DNA of 64,000 bases from Anaerobiospirillum thomasii (GTDB lineage: Bacteria > Pseudomonadota > Gammaproteobacteria > Enterobacterales > Succinivibrionaceae), in NCBI RefSeq assembly GCF_900445255.1, contig NZ_UAPU01000006.1:1-64000 (forward strand), written 5' to 3'. How positions within the stretch are numbered: position 1 is the first letter of the stretch; each line of letters starts with the position of its first letter. The position numbers were made by a program, and so were the translations under genes. This document shows positions 6,630 to 11,692 of the stretch, one piece after another. The notes beneath the pieces are model-generated. The model did no database searches and was not told where the DNA came from. It saw only the letters and a program-made list of their open reading frames with translations.

Positions 6630-6869
6630 AATTACATGTTTTATATAAACAACGAGATTATACAATGGAACTATTTGAAGGTTGGGATGGGGATTAGTTT
6701 ATTTTAAGAAATTAATTGGAGAAATGAGAGCCAATTTTTTAAAAGTATCTCTAATACTGCTTTATAATAACCGTTCACGCAATTTTGCCTTTTAATGGAG
6801 AGTGAACTAAAAACTGTGTAAACGAAGATAGATGATTTAAAATATAACCATTATCGGAGTTTACTTAAT

Positions 6870-8117
6870 ATGGCAAGAATTAAACATAGCCCAATGGCTG
6901 AAAAGATAGCTGACCTTATAATGGAGCACTACAACCCAAAAGATGCCCAGAGTGCTCAAGATGCTATTAAAGAAGCATTTGCACCTGTTTTTGAAAGGAT
7001 CCTTAATACTGAGCTTGATGCTCATTTAGGCTATAGCAAGAGCAGCACTGATGAGAAGGAGACCACCAACAGGCGCAACGGCTATTCTAAGAAAACCATT
7101 CAAGGCTCATTTGGTGAGGCAGAGATCAACACTCCACGTGATCGTGAAGGAACCTTTGAGCCAGTAATTATCCCAAAAAGGGAAAAAGACGTATCTCAGA
7201 TAGAGCAAAAGGTCCTGGCCATGTATGCAAGAGGCATGAGTCAGAGGGATATAAGCTCAACCATTGAGGAAATCTATGGTTTTAAGCTCTCTCAAGACAA
7301 GATCTCCACTATAACGGACCTTATCCTGTCGGATGTTAATGAGTGGCTTAACAGGCCGTTAAAGCCTCTGTATACCTTTGTCTTTGTAGACTGCATCTAT
7401 GTCAAGATGAAGAATGACAAGGGCTCTACAGAGAATCATGCCGTATATGTAATATTAGGCTTAGATGCTGAGGGGTATAAAGAGGTTTTGGGGCTTTATA
7501 TATCCCCAACAGAGTCAAAGTCATGTTGGATGAATATATTTGACAATATCAAGAGCAGAGGCGTTAAGGACATACTTTTCCTGTCTATGGACGGTGTCTC
7601 TGGTCTTGAAGACGGAGTAAAGTCTATATTCCCGCAGACAGTTGTACAAAGATGCATTGTGCACCTTATACGCAATGCCTGTAAATATGTCCCTTACAAG
7701 GATTTAAAGGCTTTCTGTGCCGACTGCAAGGCAATGTATGGAGCTATTAATGCAGAGGCAGCTGAGGAAGCTCTGCTGCACCTTATAGACAAATGGGGTG
7801 ATAAATACCCTGGAGCTATAAGGGTGTGGGAGAACAATTTCAACCATGTAACACAGCTGTTTAACTATCCATCGGCAATACGCAAAATCATGTACACCAC
7901 TAATGCTATAGAGGCCGTAAACTCCAGCTTACGTAAGGTCACTAAAATAGGTATGTTTGAGAACAAGAATGCCGTGTTTAAAGTCTTTTATTTAAGAATT
8001 ACAGGCGACCTGGCCAAGAAATGGGGTGTGAGCAGAGTCAGGAACTGGACATCTGTCTTAAACCAGATGACATGCATTGATAGTCTGGCTGAACGTATAA
8101 GGCCATATATAAACTAG
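6870..8117 (+). CDS. IS256-family (Mutator-type) transposase
   Basis: The 415-residue protein has the full-length layout of IS256 transposases: N-terminal basic region with NRRNGYSKKTIQGSFGE (~68-85), first catalytic Asp in FVDCIYVKMK (~172), second in LFLSMDGVSGLED (~238), and the catalytic Glu in the family signature TTNAIEAVNSSLRK (~345-358). The C-terminal part (AKKWGVSRVRNW) is also typical. No frameshift or stop is visible, so it is probably active. It starts 56 bp inside the left inverted repeat and lies within the tRNA-Ser element. Confidence 0.93.
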   Translation: MARIKHSPMAEKIADLIMEHYNPKDAQSAQDAIKEAFAPVFERILNTELDAHLGYSKSSTDEKETTNRRNGYSKKTIQGSFGEAEINTPRDREGTFEPVIIPKREKDVSQIEQKVLAMYARGMSQRDISSTIEEIYGFKLSQDKISTITDLILSDVNEWLNRPLKPLYTFVFVDCIYVKMKNDKGSTENHAVYVILGLDAEGYKEVLGLYISPTESKSCWMNIFDNIKSRGVKDILFLSMDGVSGLEDGVKSIFPQTVVQRCIVHLIRNACKYVPYKDLKAFCADCKAMYGAINAEAAEEALLHLIDKWGDKYPGAIRVWENNFNHVTQLFNYPSAIRKIMYTTNAIEAVNSSLRKVTKIGMFENKNAVFKVFYLRITGDLAKKWGVSRVRNWTSVLNQMTCIDSLAERIRPYIN

Positions 8118-8151
8118 TTTTTAAGCGTATAGGAGCAAGCCCGCCGCGCGG

Positions 8152-8316
8152 ATAGGTAATACTACGTATTACCTATGGGTTGTCGCATCCTGTAAAACAT
8201 AGAGCCAAGGGAGACAAAACGTGATAAACATGGGATTCCTGCCCCCTCAGCCATTTATGGACAAGCCCCTACGGGGTTGGCTACGCCAATCCATAAAAGG
8301 CTTTCAGGGGCAGGAA
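8152..8316. repeat. Palindromic tail of the IS256 element
   Basis: After the transposase stop come a perfect 11-bp inverted repeat (8152-8162 with 8166-8176, loop TAC) and a larger cruciform. Its outer arms are TTCCTGCCCC (8236-8245) with GGGGCAGGAA (8307-8316) and TTTATGGA (8254-8261) with TCCATAAA (8290-8297); inside are CCCC-TAC-GGGG (8266-8276) and TTGGC-TAC-GCCAA (8277-8289). All three small hairpins have the same loop TAC. No gene is visible between 8118 and 8416. Confidence 0.5.
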
Positions 8317-8416
8317 GAGGCAAAATCATGAAATGAGGTATTGAATTGTTGAAAAAAACAAGATAGCATAAATTTAGATTCTAAAATTGCGCAATTAAAG
8401 AATAAGAGATCTTAGT

Positions 8417-8698
8417 TTACACAGATCTCCGTTCCCTCCCTTTTAATGCACCTAATGGCTTAATATTTAAATTTTTAGTGGTGTTTAAATCTATTGCAAT
8501 AAACTCATTAACACTGTCCTGTATTGCCTCAATAACTTCACGTAGTTCTTCTGACTCGGCTATGACTCCTTTAACATCAGGACTATATCCACAAAAATGT
8601 TTAAGATCTTTATTAAAGTAGACAACATACCGATAGTATAGTGAAAAGCCAAGCTTATAGGCTATCTTCCACCCCGGCCAACCAATTCTATACTTCAA
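8417..8698 (-). CDS. HicB-like (DUF1902-type) antitoxin, second copy, 93 aa
   Basis: The start MKYRIGWPGWKIAYKLGF is almost identical to that of the 101-aa protein encoded upstream (8898-9203), and the following YRYVVYFNKDLKHF-CGYSPDVKG strand pattern with an EAIQDSVNEFI helix fits the HicB partial RNase H-like fold of DUF1902. The start is TTG at 8698, supported by AAGGAG 9 nt upstream and by alignment to the paralogue's ATG. It begins 1 nt after the HicA stop. The stop codon lies within the right inverted repeat of the IS256 element, so the C-terminus may have been altered by that insertion. Confidence 0.65.
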   Translation of the reverse strand: MKYRIGWPGWKIAYKLGFSLYYRYVVYFNKDLKHFCGYSPDVKGVIAESEELREVIEAIQDSVNEFIAIDLNTTKNLNIKPLGALKGRERRSV

Positions 8699-8699
8699 C

Positions 8700-8897
8700 T
8701 TAAAACTCCTTTTTAAGTCCCGCCTGTTTTAAAATTACATTCATCATGTCTCTTTTATAAATATTTTTGGACACTGTAAAAGTGTTCTCTGAAATTGGAC
8801 TGTACCACCATTCATGAGAGCCTTTCCCCTGCCTTATAACTGTACAGCCATTATTTTTTAAAATTTTGCTTAGCTTTACATACCCATTGTGGCCCAT
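8700..8897 (-). CDS. hicA: HicA-family mRNA interferase toxin, 65 aa
   Basis: A 65-residue protein with the HicA double-stranded RNA-binding-like fold pattern: YVKLSKILKNNGCTVIRQGKGSHEWW, in which GKGSH contains the catalytic histidine (residue ~28), then TFTVSKNIYKRDMMNVILKQAGL, the standard C-terminal strand and helix. HicA cleaves mRNA and is neutralised by HicB. The ATG (8897) follows directly on the stop of the first HicB-like gene (TAA-ATG) and its own stop lies 1 nt before the second, so the three genes are one translationally coupled operon with the toxin in the middle. Confidence 0.85.
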   Translation of the reverse strand: MGHNGYVKLSKILKNNGCTVIRQGKGSHEWWYSPISENTFTVSKNIYKRDMMNVILKQAGLKKEF

Positions 8898-9203
8898 TTA
8901 AACAAGACCTTTTATATGCTGAGGCAGAATAGGTTGAATTTTTGAAGAAAGCTTATCTGTTTTACATTGCATTTCAACATACTCATTTGCAATTGATTGA
9001 GCTTCTTTAATCAACTCTTCAAATGTAAGAGCCTCAAAAGCAAGATCTAAATCATCAAAATATCCAGTATATGTATACAAATTTCCTTCTTCATTTTGAA
9101 ATTCGTCATCAGCGAGAGAGTACTCAAAACTCACTTTATAGGTCATAGTAAAGCCTAATTTATAAGCAAACTTCCACCCTGGCCAACCTATTCTGTATTT
9201 CAT
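8898..9203 (-). CDS. HicB-like (DUF1902-type) antitoxin, first copy, 101 aa
   Basis: Shares the N-terminal MKYRIGWPGWKFAYKLGF block with the 93-aa protein downstream of HicA, then has a different acidic insert (ADDEFQNEEGNLYTYTGY) before the helical segment FEELIKEAQSIANEYVEM. The fold pattern suits a HicB-like antitoxin without an obvious C-terminal DNA-binding domain. ATG 9203 is preceded by GAGGTG. It is the first gene of the antitoxin-toxin-antitoxin operon. Whether one or both copies neutralise HicA cannot be told from sequence. Confidence 0.65.
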   Translation of the reverse strand: MKYRIGWPGWKFAYKLGFTMTYKVSFEYSLADDEFQNEEGNLYTYTGYFDDLDLAFEALTFEELIKEAQSIANEYVEMQCKTDKLSSKIQPILPQHIKGLV

Positions 9204-9264
9204 GTCAACACCTCTTTTTCCCTAATTATAGGATCTAAGAAAAGCCACGTCAAAGCAAAATGAA

Positions 9265-9298
9265 TGGAGTTGCACTAGATTGATATAGGTTGCATTAG
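9265..9298 (+). repeat. Copy of the att-proximal repeat
   Basis: TGGAGTTG (9265-9272) followed at exactly +15 by TTGATATAGGTTG (9280-9292) recurs with the same spacing at 13027 and 13042-13054, just beside the tRNA-Ser integration site. It may be an integrase arm site or a relic of a second attachment site inside the element. Confidence 0.4.
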
Positions 9299-9338
9299 AT
9301 AGAAACGCAAAATATATGCTGTTTTGTTTGATTTTTTA

Positions 9339-9367
9339 TTGTAATTATTATTCAATAGTGTTATAAT
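9339..9367 (+). promoter_or_regulatory. Sigma-70 promoter of microprotein cassette 2
   Basis: TTGTAA (9339-9344), a 17-bp spacer and TATAAT (9362-9367). The same spacing and position relative to ORF A as in cassette 1. Confidence 0.6.
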
Positions 9368-9399
9368 AAGGGCATGATAACATGGAGTAGGAGGCATCC

Positions 9400-9525
9400 A
9401 TGATGAAAAAGAAACGAAGGCAAAAACGCCAACGTAAACAAGGATGGTCAAGTTTTGATTTAGCTATTTTCATACTTACACTTATTCAAATACTAATATC
9501 AATCCTTGACCTTTATTTAAAATAA
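9400..9525 (+). CDS. Basic membrane microprotein, cassette 2 ORF A, 41 aa
   Basis: Two adjacent ATG codons (9400, 9403) lead into a strongly basic head (KKKRRQKRQRKQG), then WSSFD and one hydrophobic helix (LAIFILTLIQILISI) ending LDLYLK, stop at 9525. It is the paralogue of 5145-5279, with the same W-S-x-x-D junction and C-terminal LDLYL(K/R). AGGAGGCATCC before the ATG is a strong ribosome site. Conservation of the ends but divergence of the middle implies the coding sequence is selected and the duplication is not recent. Function unknown. Confidence 0.6.
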   Translation: MMKKKRRQKRQRKQGWSSFDLAIFILTLIQILISILDLYLK

Positions 9526-9531
9526 CCTTAG

Positions 9532-9549
9532 GCCCTGTGGAGGCAGGGC
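9532..9549 (+). promoter_or_regulatory. Covarying hairpin with TGGAGG loop, copy 2
   Basis: GCCCTG (9532-9537), loop TGGAGG (9538-9543), CAGGGC (9544-9549), a perfect 6-bp stem 6 nt after the stop of ORF A. Compared with copy 1 the fifth pair changed from C-G to T-A and the sixth from A-T to G-C, with the loop unchanged. Confidence 0.6.
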
Positions 9550-9585
9550 TCCTAAATTGTATATTAGATACAAAAGGATGTCAAA

Positions 9586-9672
9586 ATGAGCAGAGAAACG
9601 CTTTTAAAAATCATAATAGCATTACAAGTGATATCAATTGTTTTACAGGTTGTGAGGTTCTTTTATGGCTAG
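9586..9672 (+). CDS. Membrane microprotein, cassette 2 ORF B, 28 aa
   Basis: ATG 9586 to TAG 9672 encodes 28 residues: MSRETLLK, one hydrophobic helix (IIIALQVISIVLQVV) and RFFYG. AAAGGATG precedes it. The stop sits in the first codons of the next gene (ATGGCTAG), the same 8-nt overlap as in cassette 1. By sequence alone a 28-codon ORF would be doubtful; the conserved arrangement, final glycine and overlap are the reasons to annotate it. Confidence 0.5.
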   Translation: MSRETLLKIIIALQVISIVLQVVRFFYG

Positions 9673-9853
9673 AGGTGGCTCAAGAGAAGGAGCAGGACGT
9701 CCAAAGGGCACTATCAGCAACAAGCCAAAGGCTGAGGGCAGGATTGTGGTGTCATGTCTCAAAGAAGAGGAGCAGGAGATTAAAAGACTGGCCCAGGAGA
9801 GTGGCAAGAATTTAAGTCGTTATGTATTGGATATTCTGCTTGCTAAAAATTAA
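9665..9853 (+). CDS. Basic ribbon-helix-helix-like protein, cassette 2 ORF C, 62 aa
   Basis: Paralogue of 5431-5622: basic arm MARGGSREGAGRPKGT, strand RIVVSC, helices EEEQEIKRLAQES and LSRYVLDILL. The pattern suits a ribbon-helix-helix repressor or MobC-like accessory protein. It is coupled to ORF B by an 8-nt overlap. A terminator at 9952-9976 lies about 100 nt downstream, shared with the convergent gene. Possible roles are autorepression of the cassette or an antitoxin for one of the membrane microproteins; neither is shown by sequence. Confidence 0.65.
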   Translation: MARGGSREGAGRPKGTISNKPKAEGRIVVSCLKEEEQEIKRLAQESGKNLSRYVLDILLAKN

Positions 9854-9951
9854 TAAAAACCTTCATGGGTTAGTCTGATAATGGGGTGATGAAATGTGCA
9901 TTTAAAAATAAAATCGGTAATTTTAGAGTTTAGATTTTTGCTGATGATAAG

Positions 9952-9976
9952 GCCCTCTCATTGAGGGCTTTTATTT
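9952..9976 (+). terminator. Terminator after microprotein cassette 2
   Basis: GCCCTC (9952-9957), loop TCATT, GAGGGC (9963-9968), then TTTTATTTT. It can serve the plus-strand cassette and, less well, the convergent gene ending at 9971. Confidence 0.65.
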
Positions 9977-10282
9977 TATAAACTCTTTATACTCTGTCAT
10001 GTAGTAGTCATAATCATTTTTGATCATTTCATAATACTTGTCTCGCATATCAAGCCAATGGGCCCGGTAGGCAAAGATAGCCATGCCACTGACCAAGATC
10101 GCAAAAATGAGGGCACCAATAAAATTATCATCTTCTGTTGTAACAGCATAGAAGCCAAGTGTAGCGCATACAGCTGAGCATATGGCGCACAATAATATAA
10201 ATTTAATCCTGAAATTGTGGATACGCTCAAGCAGCGTCTTGGCCAAAATCATAGCCTTGAAGTAATCAAATCTTTCGTTCAT
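9971..10282 (-). CDS. Two-helix membrane protein, 103 aa
   Basis: Small integral membrane protein of unknown function. Two hydrophobic segments (residues ~27-48, FILLCAICSAVCATLGFY, and ~57-77, IGALIFAILVSGMAIFAY) form a hairpin, with charged ends on the same side. The C-terminus (YYEMIKNDYDYYMTEYKEF) is tyrosine-rich. ATG 10282 has AAGG 7 nt upstream and is preferred to the ATG at 10309, which lies in the promoter of the divergent gene. The layout resembles SLATT-type or other two-helix proteins from accessory islands, but no assignment is possible. Confidence 0.55.
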   Translation of the reverse strand: MNERFDYFKAMILAKTLLERIHNFRIKFILLCAICSAVCATLGFYAVTTEDDNFIGALIFAILVSGMAIFAYRAHWLDMRDKYYEMIKNDYDYYMTEYKEFIK

Positions 10283-10308
10283 TTTTTGACCTTGTAAGCT
10301 AAAAAGCA

Positions 10309-10338
10309 TTGACTTTATGTACGGATTTATCGTACAAT
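10309..10338 (+). promoter_or_regulatory. Promoter with overlapping operator palindrome
   Basis: TTGACT (10309-10314), an 18-bp spacer and TACAAT (10333-10338) form a strong promoter. The palindrome TGTACG-N7-CGTACA (10318-10336) lies between the -35 and overlaps the -10, the classical place for repression. The Cro/CI-like protein encoded at 10586 is the obvious candidate to bind it. Confidence 0.65.
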
Positions 10339-10400
10339 ATAACTACAGTCAGTTAAGACTGGGGCCCTGAAAAGGATGTTCAATTTAAGGAGAACAAAGA

Positions 10401-10535
10401 ATGAAATTAACCTATAAGGAAAAGTTTGAAATTCTTTGGATCCTTTGCTCTACTAATGCTAAAAGACAGTTTTCTGAAATAGTGCAGAAACAAGAAAACG
10501 AGTTAGAACGCAAAAAGTCAAAGCAAAGGAGATAA
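10401..10535 (+). CDS. Small charged protein, 44 aa
   Basis: ATG 10401 to TAA 10535 encodes 44 residues, MKLTYKEKFEILWIL at the start and a very basic tail (ENELERKKSKQRR). AAGGAGAAC gives a good ribosome site. It is the first gene after the promoter-operator at 10309-10338 and is followed by a hairpin and then by the repressor gene, an arrangement like the two microprotein cassettes, but its sequence is not related to ORF A and has no membrane helix. Function unknown. Confidence 0.5.
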   Translation: MKLTYKEKFEILWILCSTNAKRQFSEIVQKQENELERKKSKQRR

Positions 10536-10539
10536 AACG

Positions 10540-10557
10540 GAAGGGGGCAACCCCTTC
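10540..10557 (+). promoter_or_regulatory. Hairpin between small ORF and repressor gene
   Basis: GAAGGGG (10540-10546), GCAA tetraloop, CCCCTTC (10551-10557), a perfect 7-bp stem closed by a GNRA loop, 4 nt after the stop of the 44-aa gene. Followed by TTTCTCC, so it could act as a weak terminator or attenuator before the repressor gene. Confidence 0.5.
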
Positions 10558-10585
10558 TTTCTCCTAAATTATAGGACATAAAAAT

Positions 10586-10819
10586 ATGGATAGCAAATTA
10601 TACAAAAGGCTGCGTCTGGCTATGGGGTTATCACCTGAGGAGTTAGCAGCGCAGCTTGGCATATCAGCTGAGTATGTCTCCAAAATGGAAAGAGGTCTAA
10701 GGCCGGTGACGGACAGACAGGCAGAAAAAATAAAAACTTTACTATTTAAAGCCCTTTTCTCAGATGACCCTTGTTTTAAGGTGATCAGAGATTATTTAAG
10801 AAGGGATATGCCAGAATAA
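10586..10819 (+). CDS. Cro/CI-type HTH transcriptional regulator, 77 aa
   Basis: Residues ~6-60 are a canonical XRE helix-turn-helix: LRLAMGLSPEELAAQLGI, then SAEYVSKMERGLRPVT with the recognition helix in the middle and the usual ERG turn. The remainder (DDPCFKVIRDYLRR) is short, so it is a single-domain repressor. TAGGACAT precedes the ATG. It probably represses the promoter at 10309-10338 and hence its own operon. In plasmids and ICEs such proteins regulate transfer or toxin operons; here the target is inferred from the adjacent palindrome only. Confidence 0.85.
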   Translation: MDSKLYKRLRLAMGLSPEELAAQLGISAEYVSKMERGLRPVTDRQAEKIKTLLFKALFSDDPCFKVIRDYLRRDMPE

Positions 10820-10824
10820 ACAAG

Positions 10825-10847
10825 GGCGCCAGGTGGCGCCTTATTTT
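10825..10847 (+). terminator. Terminator after the repressor gene
   Basis: GGCGCC (10825-10830), loop AGGT, GGCGCC (10835-10840), then TTATTTTC. The stem is the same as that of the terminator at 5628-5642. It also borders the convergent gene ending at 10841. Confidence 0.65.
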
Positions 10848-11221
10848 CTTCTTCTTAAAAAAGCGGTAACAACAATGGCAATTGGTATACCTAAGACTCC
10901 AAAAGACGCTAATTCATTACCTTGAATCCCAACATATATGGCGCCAGCTATACCACTAAGACAAATAATAAAAGCAAATATCTGAGAGAGCAAATTGTCT
11001 CTTTGAGAGAACTTTAGCATCTTCTCTTCTTGCTGTCGCCTAAATGATGCCTCTTCCTCCAATAGCGCAATTGTTTTATCAATTAAATCTGGTCTAAATT
11101 TATGGAGGCGTTCTAATGACTCTATTGGAGGAAGAGGATTATTATCATATTTTTGAATTAATTCAATATTGTGCCCATGTTCATGGTTTGTGACTCGTGC
11201 TGCATTTGTCTTACTTGCCAT
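10841..11221 (-). CDS. DUF2335-type membrane protein, 126 aa
   Basis: The order of features fits DUF2335: polar N-terminus, PLPPIESLERLHKFRPDLIDKTIALLEEE (~28-58), a charged helix with FRRQQEEKMLKFSQRD (~60-76), then two membrane helices (~80-97 IFAFIICLSGIAGAIY and ~103-121 ASFGVLGIPIAIVVTAFL) and a basic RRRK end. DUF2335 proteins are common on islands and phages, with no established function. ATG 11221 overlaps the 3' end of the 58-codon gene upstream by 11 nt (ATGGCAAGTAA), so the two are translationally coupled. Confidence 0.7.
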   Translation of the reverse strand: MASKTNAARVTNHEHGHNIELIQKYDNNPLPPIESLERLHKFRPDLIDKTIALLEEEASFRRQQEEKMLKFSQRDNLLSQIFAFIICLSGIAGAIYVGIQGNELASFGVLGIPIAIVVTAFLRRRK

Positions 11222-11387
11222 AAACTTTATTTACGCCTCTATATAGATCGTTATAAATTTTTGTGTAATCGCTATATATAGCCTTTTGGTCCTGCCTAAA
11301 GGACTCACCATTCGACTGATACTTTCTATATGAAATTGTAAAATTAGAAAAAGCATCAAGAATGCTTATTTTTTTATATTCTTTCAT
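11211..11387 (-). CDS. Small hypothetical protein coupled to DUF2335 gene, 58 aa
   Basis: ATG 11387 to TAA 11211 encodes 58 residues, MKEYKKISILDAFSNF at the start and tyrosine-rich thereafter (AIYSDYTKIYNDLYRG, VNKVYGK at the end). GGGGAT lies 8 nt before the ATG. Its stop overlaps the start of the DUF2335 gene. No family is recognised. The coding potential is supported by the open frame, the ribosome site and the 11-nt overlap. The 125 nt between its start and the next gene (11388-11512) hold no other feature I can support. Confidence 0.55.
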   Translation of the reverse strand: MKEYKKISILDAFSNFTISYRKYQSNGESFRQDQKAIYSDYTKIYNDLYRGVNKVYGK

Positions 11388-11512
11388 TTTAGCATCCCCA
11401 TTACGCCCCTGATTTTTTTAAATTATAAATCCTAAAAATAGCGGCGTCAAAATAATATGAATATTATTGTTCAATTTCTGCACTAATTCTCTTTAGTATA
11501 AAGTGCGTTTTG

Positions 11513-11683
11513 CTATACTTTGTAATGTTTTACGCGGTCATCAAGCTCTGCCTTTTTGGCATTGTTGAATCTGTCAGTTGTTCCTACAAGATAGCCCGTT
11601 ATGCGTCTGATACGTTGAAATCTCACACCTGCGCCAACAACGCCAGCCTTATCGGCCTTAAGCCTACATGCGTATTCACTCAT
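11513..11683 (-). CDS. NrdD C-terminus-like miniprotein, 56 aa
   Basis: ATG 11683 to TAG 11513 encodes 56 residues with a perfect AGGAGG 6 nt before the start. The C-terminal half (RIRRITGYLVGTTDRF, then NNAKKAELDDRVKHY) resembles the C-terminal segment of anaerobic ribonucleoside-triphosphate reductase (a GYLG/S...RFN.GK..E...RV.H pattern). It lacks the Zn cysteines and the rest of the enzyme, so it cannot reduce nucleotides. Such NrdD-like miniproteins occur near integrases on mobile elements in my recollection. It follows the integrase gene by 9 nt and is probably in its operon. Confidence 0.6.
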   Translation of the reverse strand: MSEYACRLKADKAGVVGAGVRFQRIRRITGYLVGTTDRFNNAKKAELDDRVKHYKV

Positions 11684-11692
11684 AAGATCCTC

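Larger units (their letters stand above)
6814..8424 (+). mobile_element. IS256-family insertion sequence with long 3' tail
   Basis: The transposase gene is bracketed by an inverted repeat: 6814-6829 (CTGTGTAAACGAAGAT) and 8409-8424, whose complement reads CTGTGTAAACTAAGAT (15 of 16 matching). CTGTGTAAA ends are typical of this family. The element would be about 1.6 kb, longer than usual because roughly 290 bp of palindromic sequence follow the transposase stop. I see no target duplication (flanks AACTAAAA and ATCTCCGT differ). The right repeat overlaps the stop codon of the HicB-like gene at 8417. Confidence 0.5.

Noticed and set aside
9537-9815. 92-aa ORF across cassette 2
   Set aside because: It overlaps ORF B and ORF C in another frame and lacks a counterpart in cassette 1.
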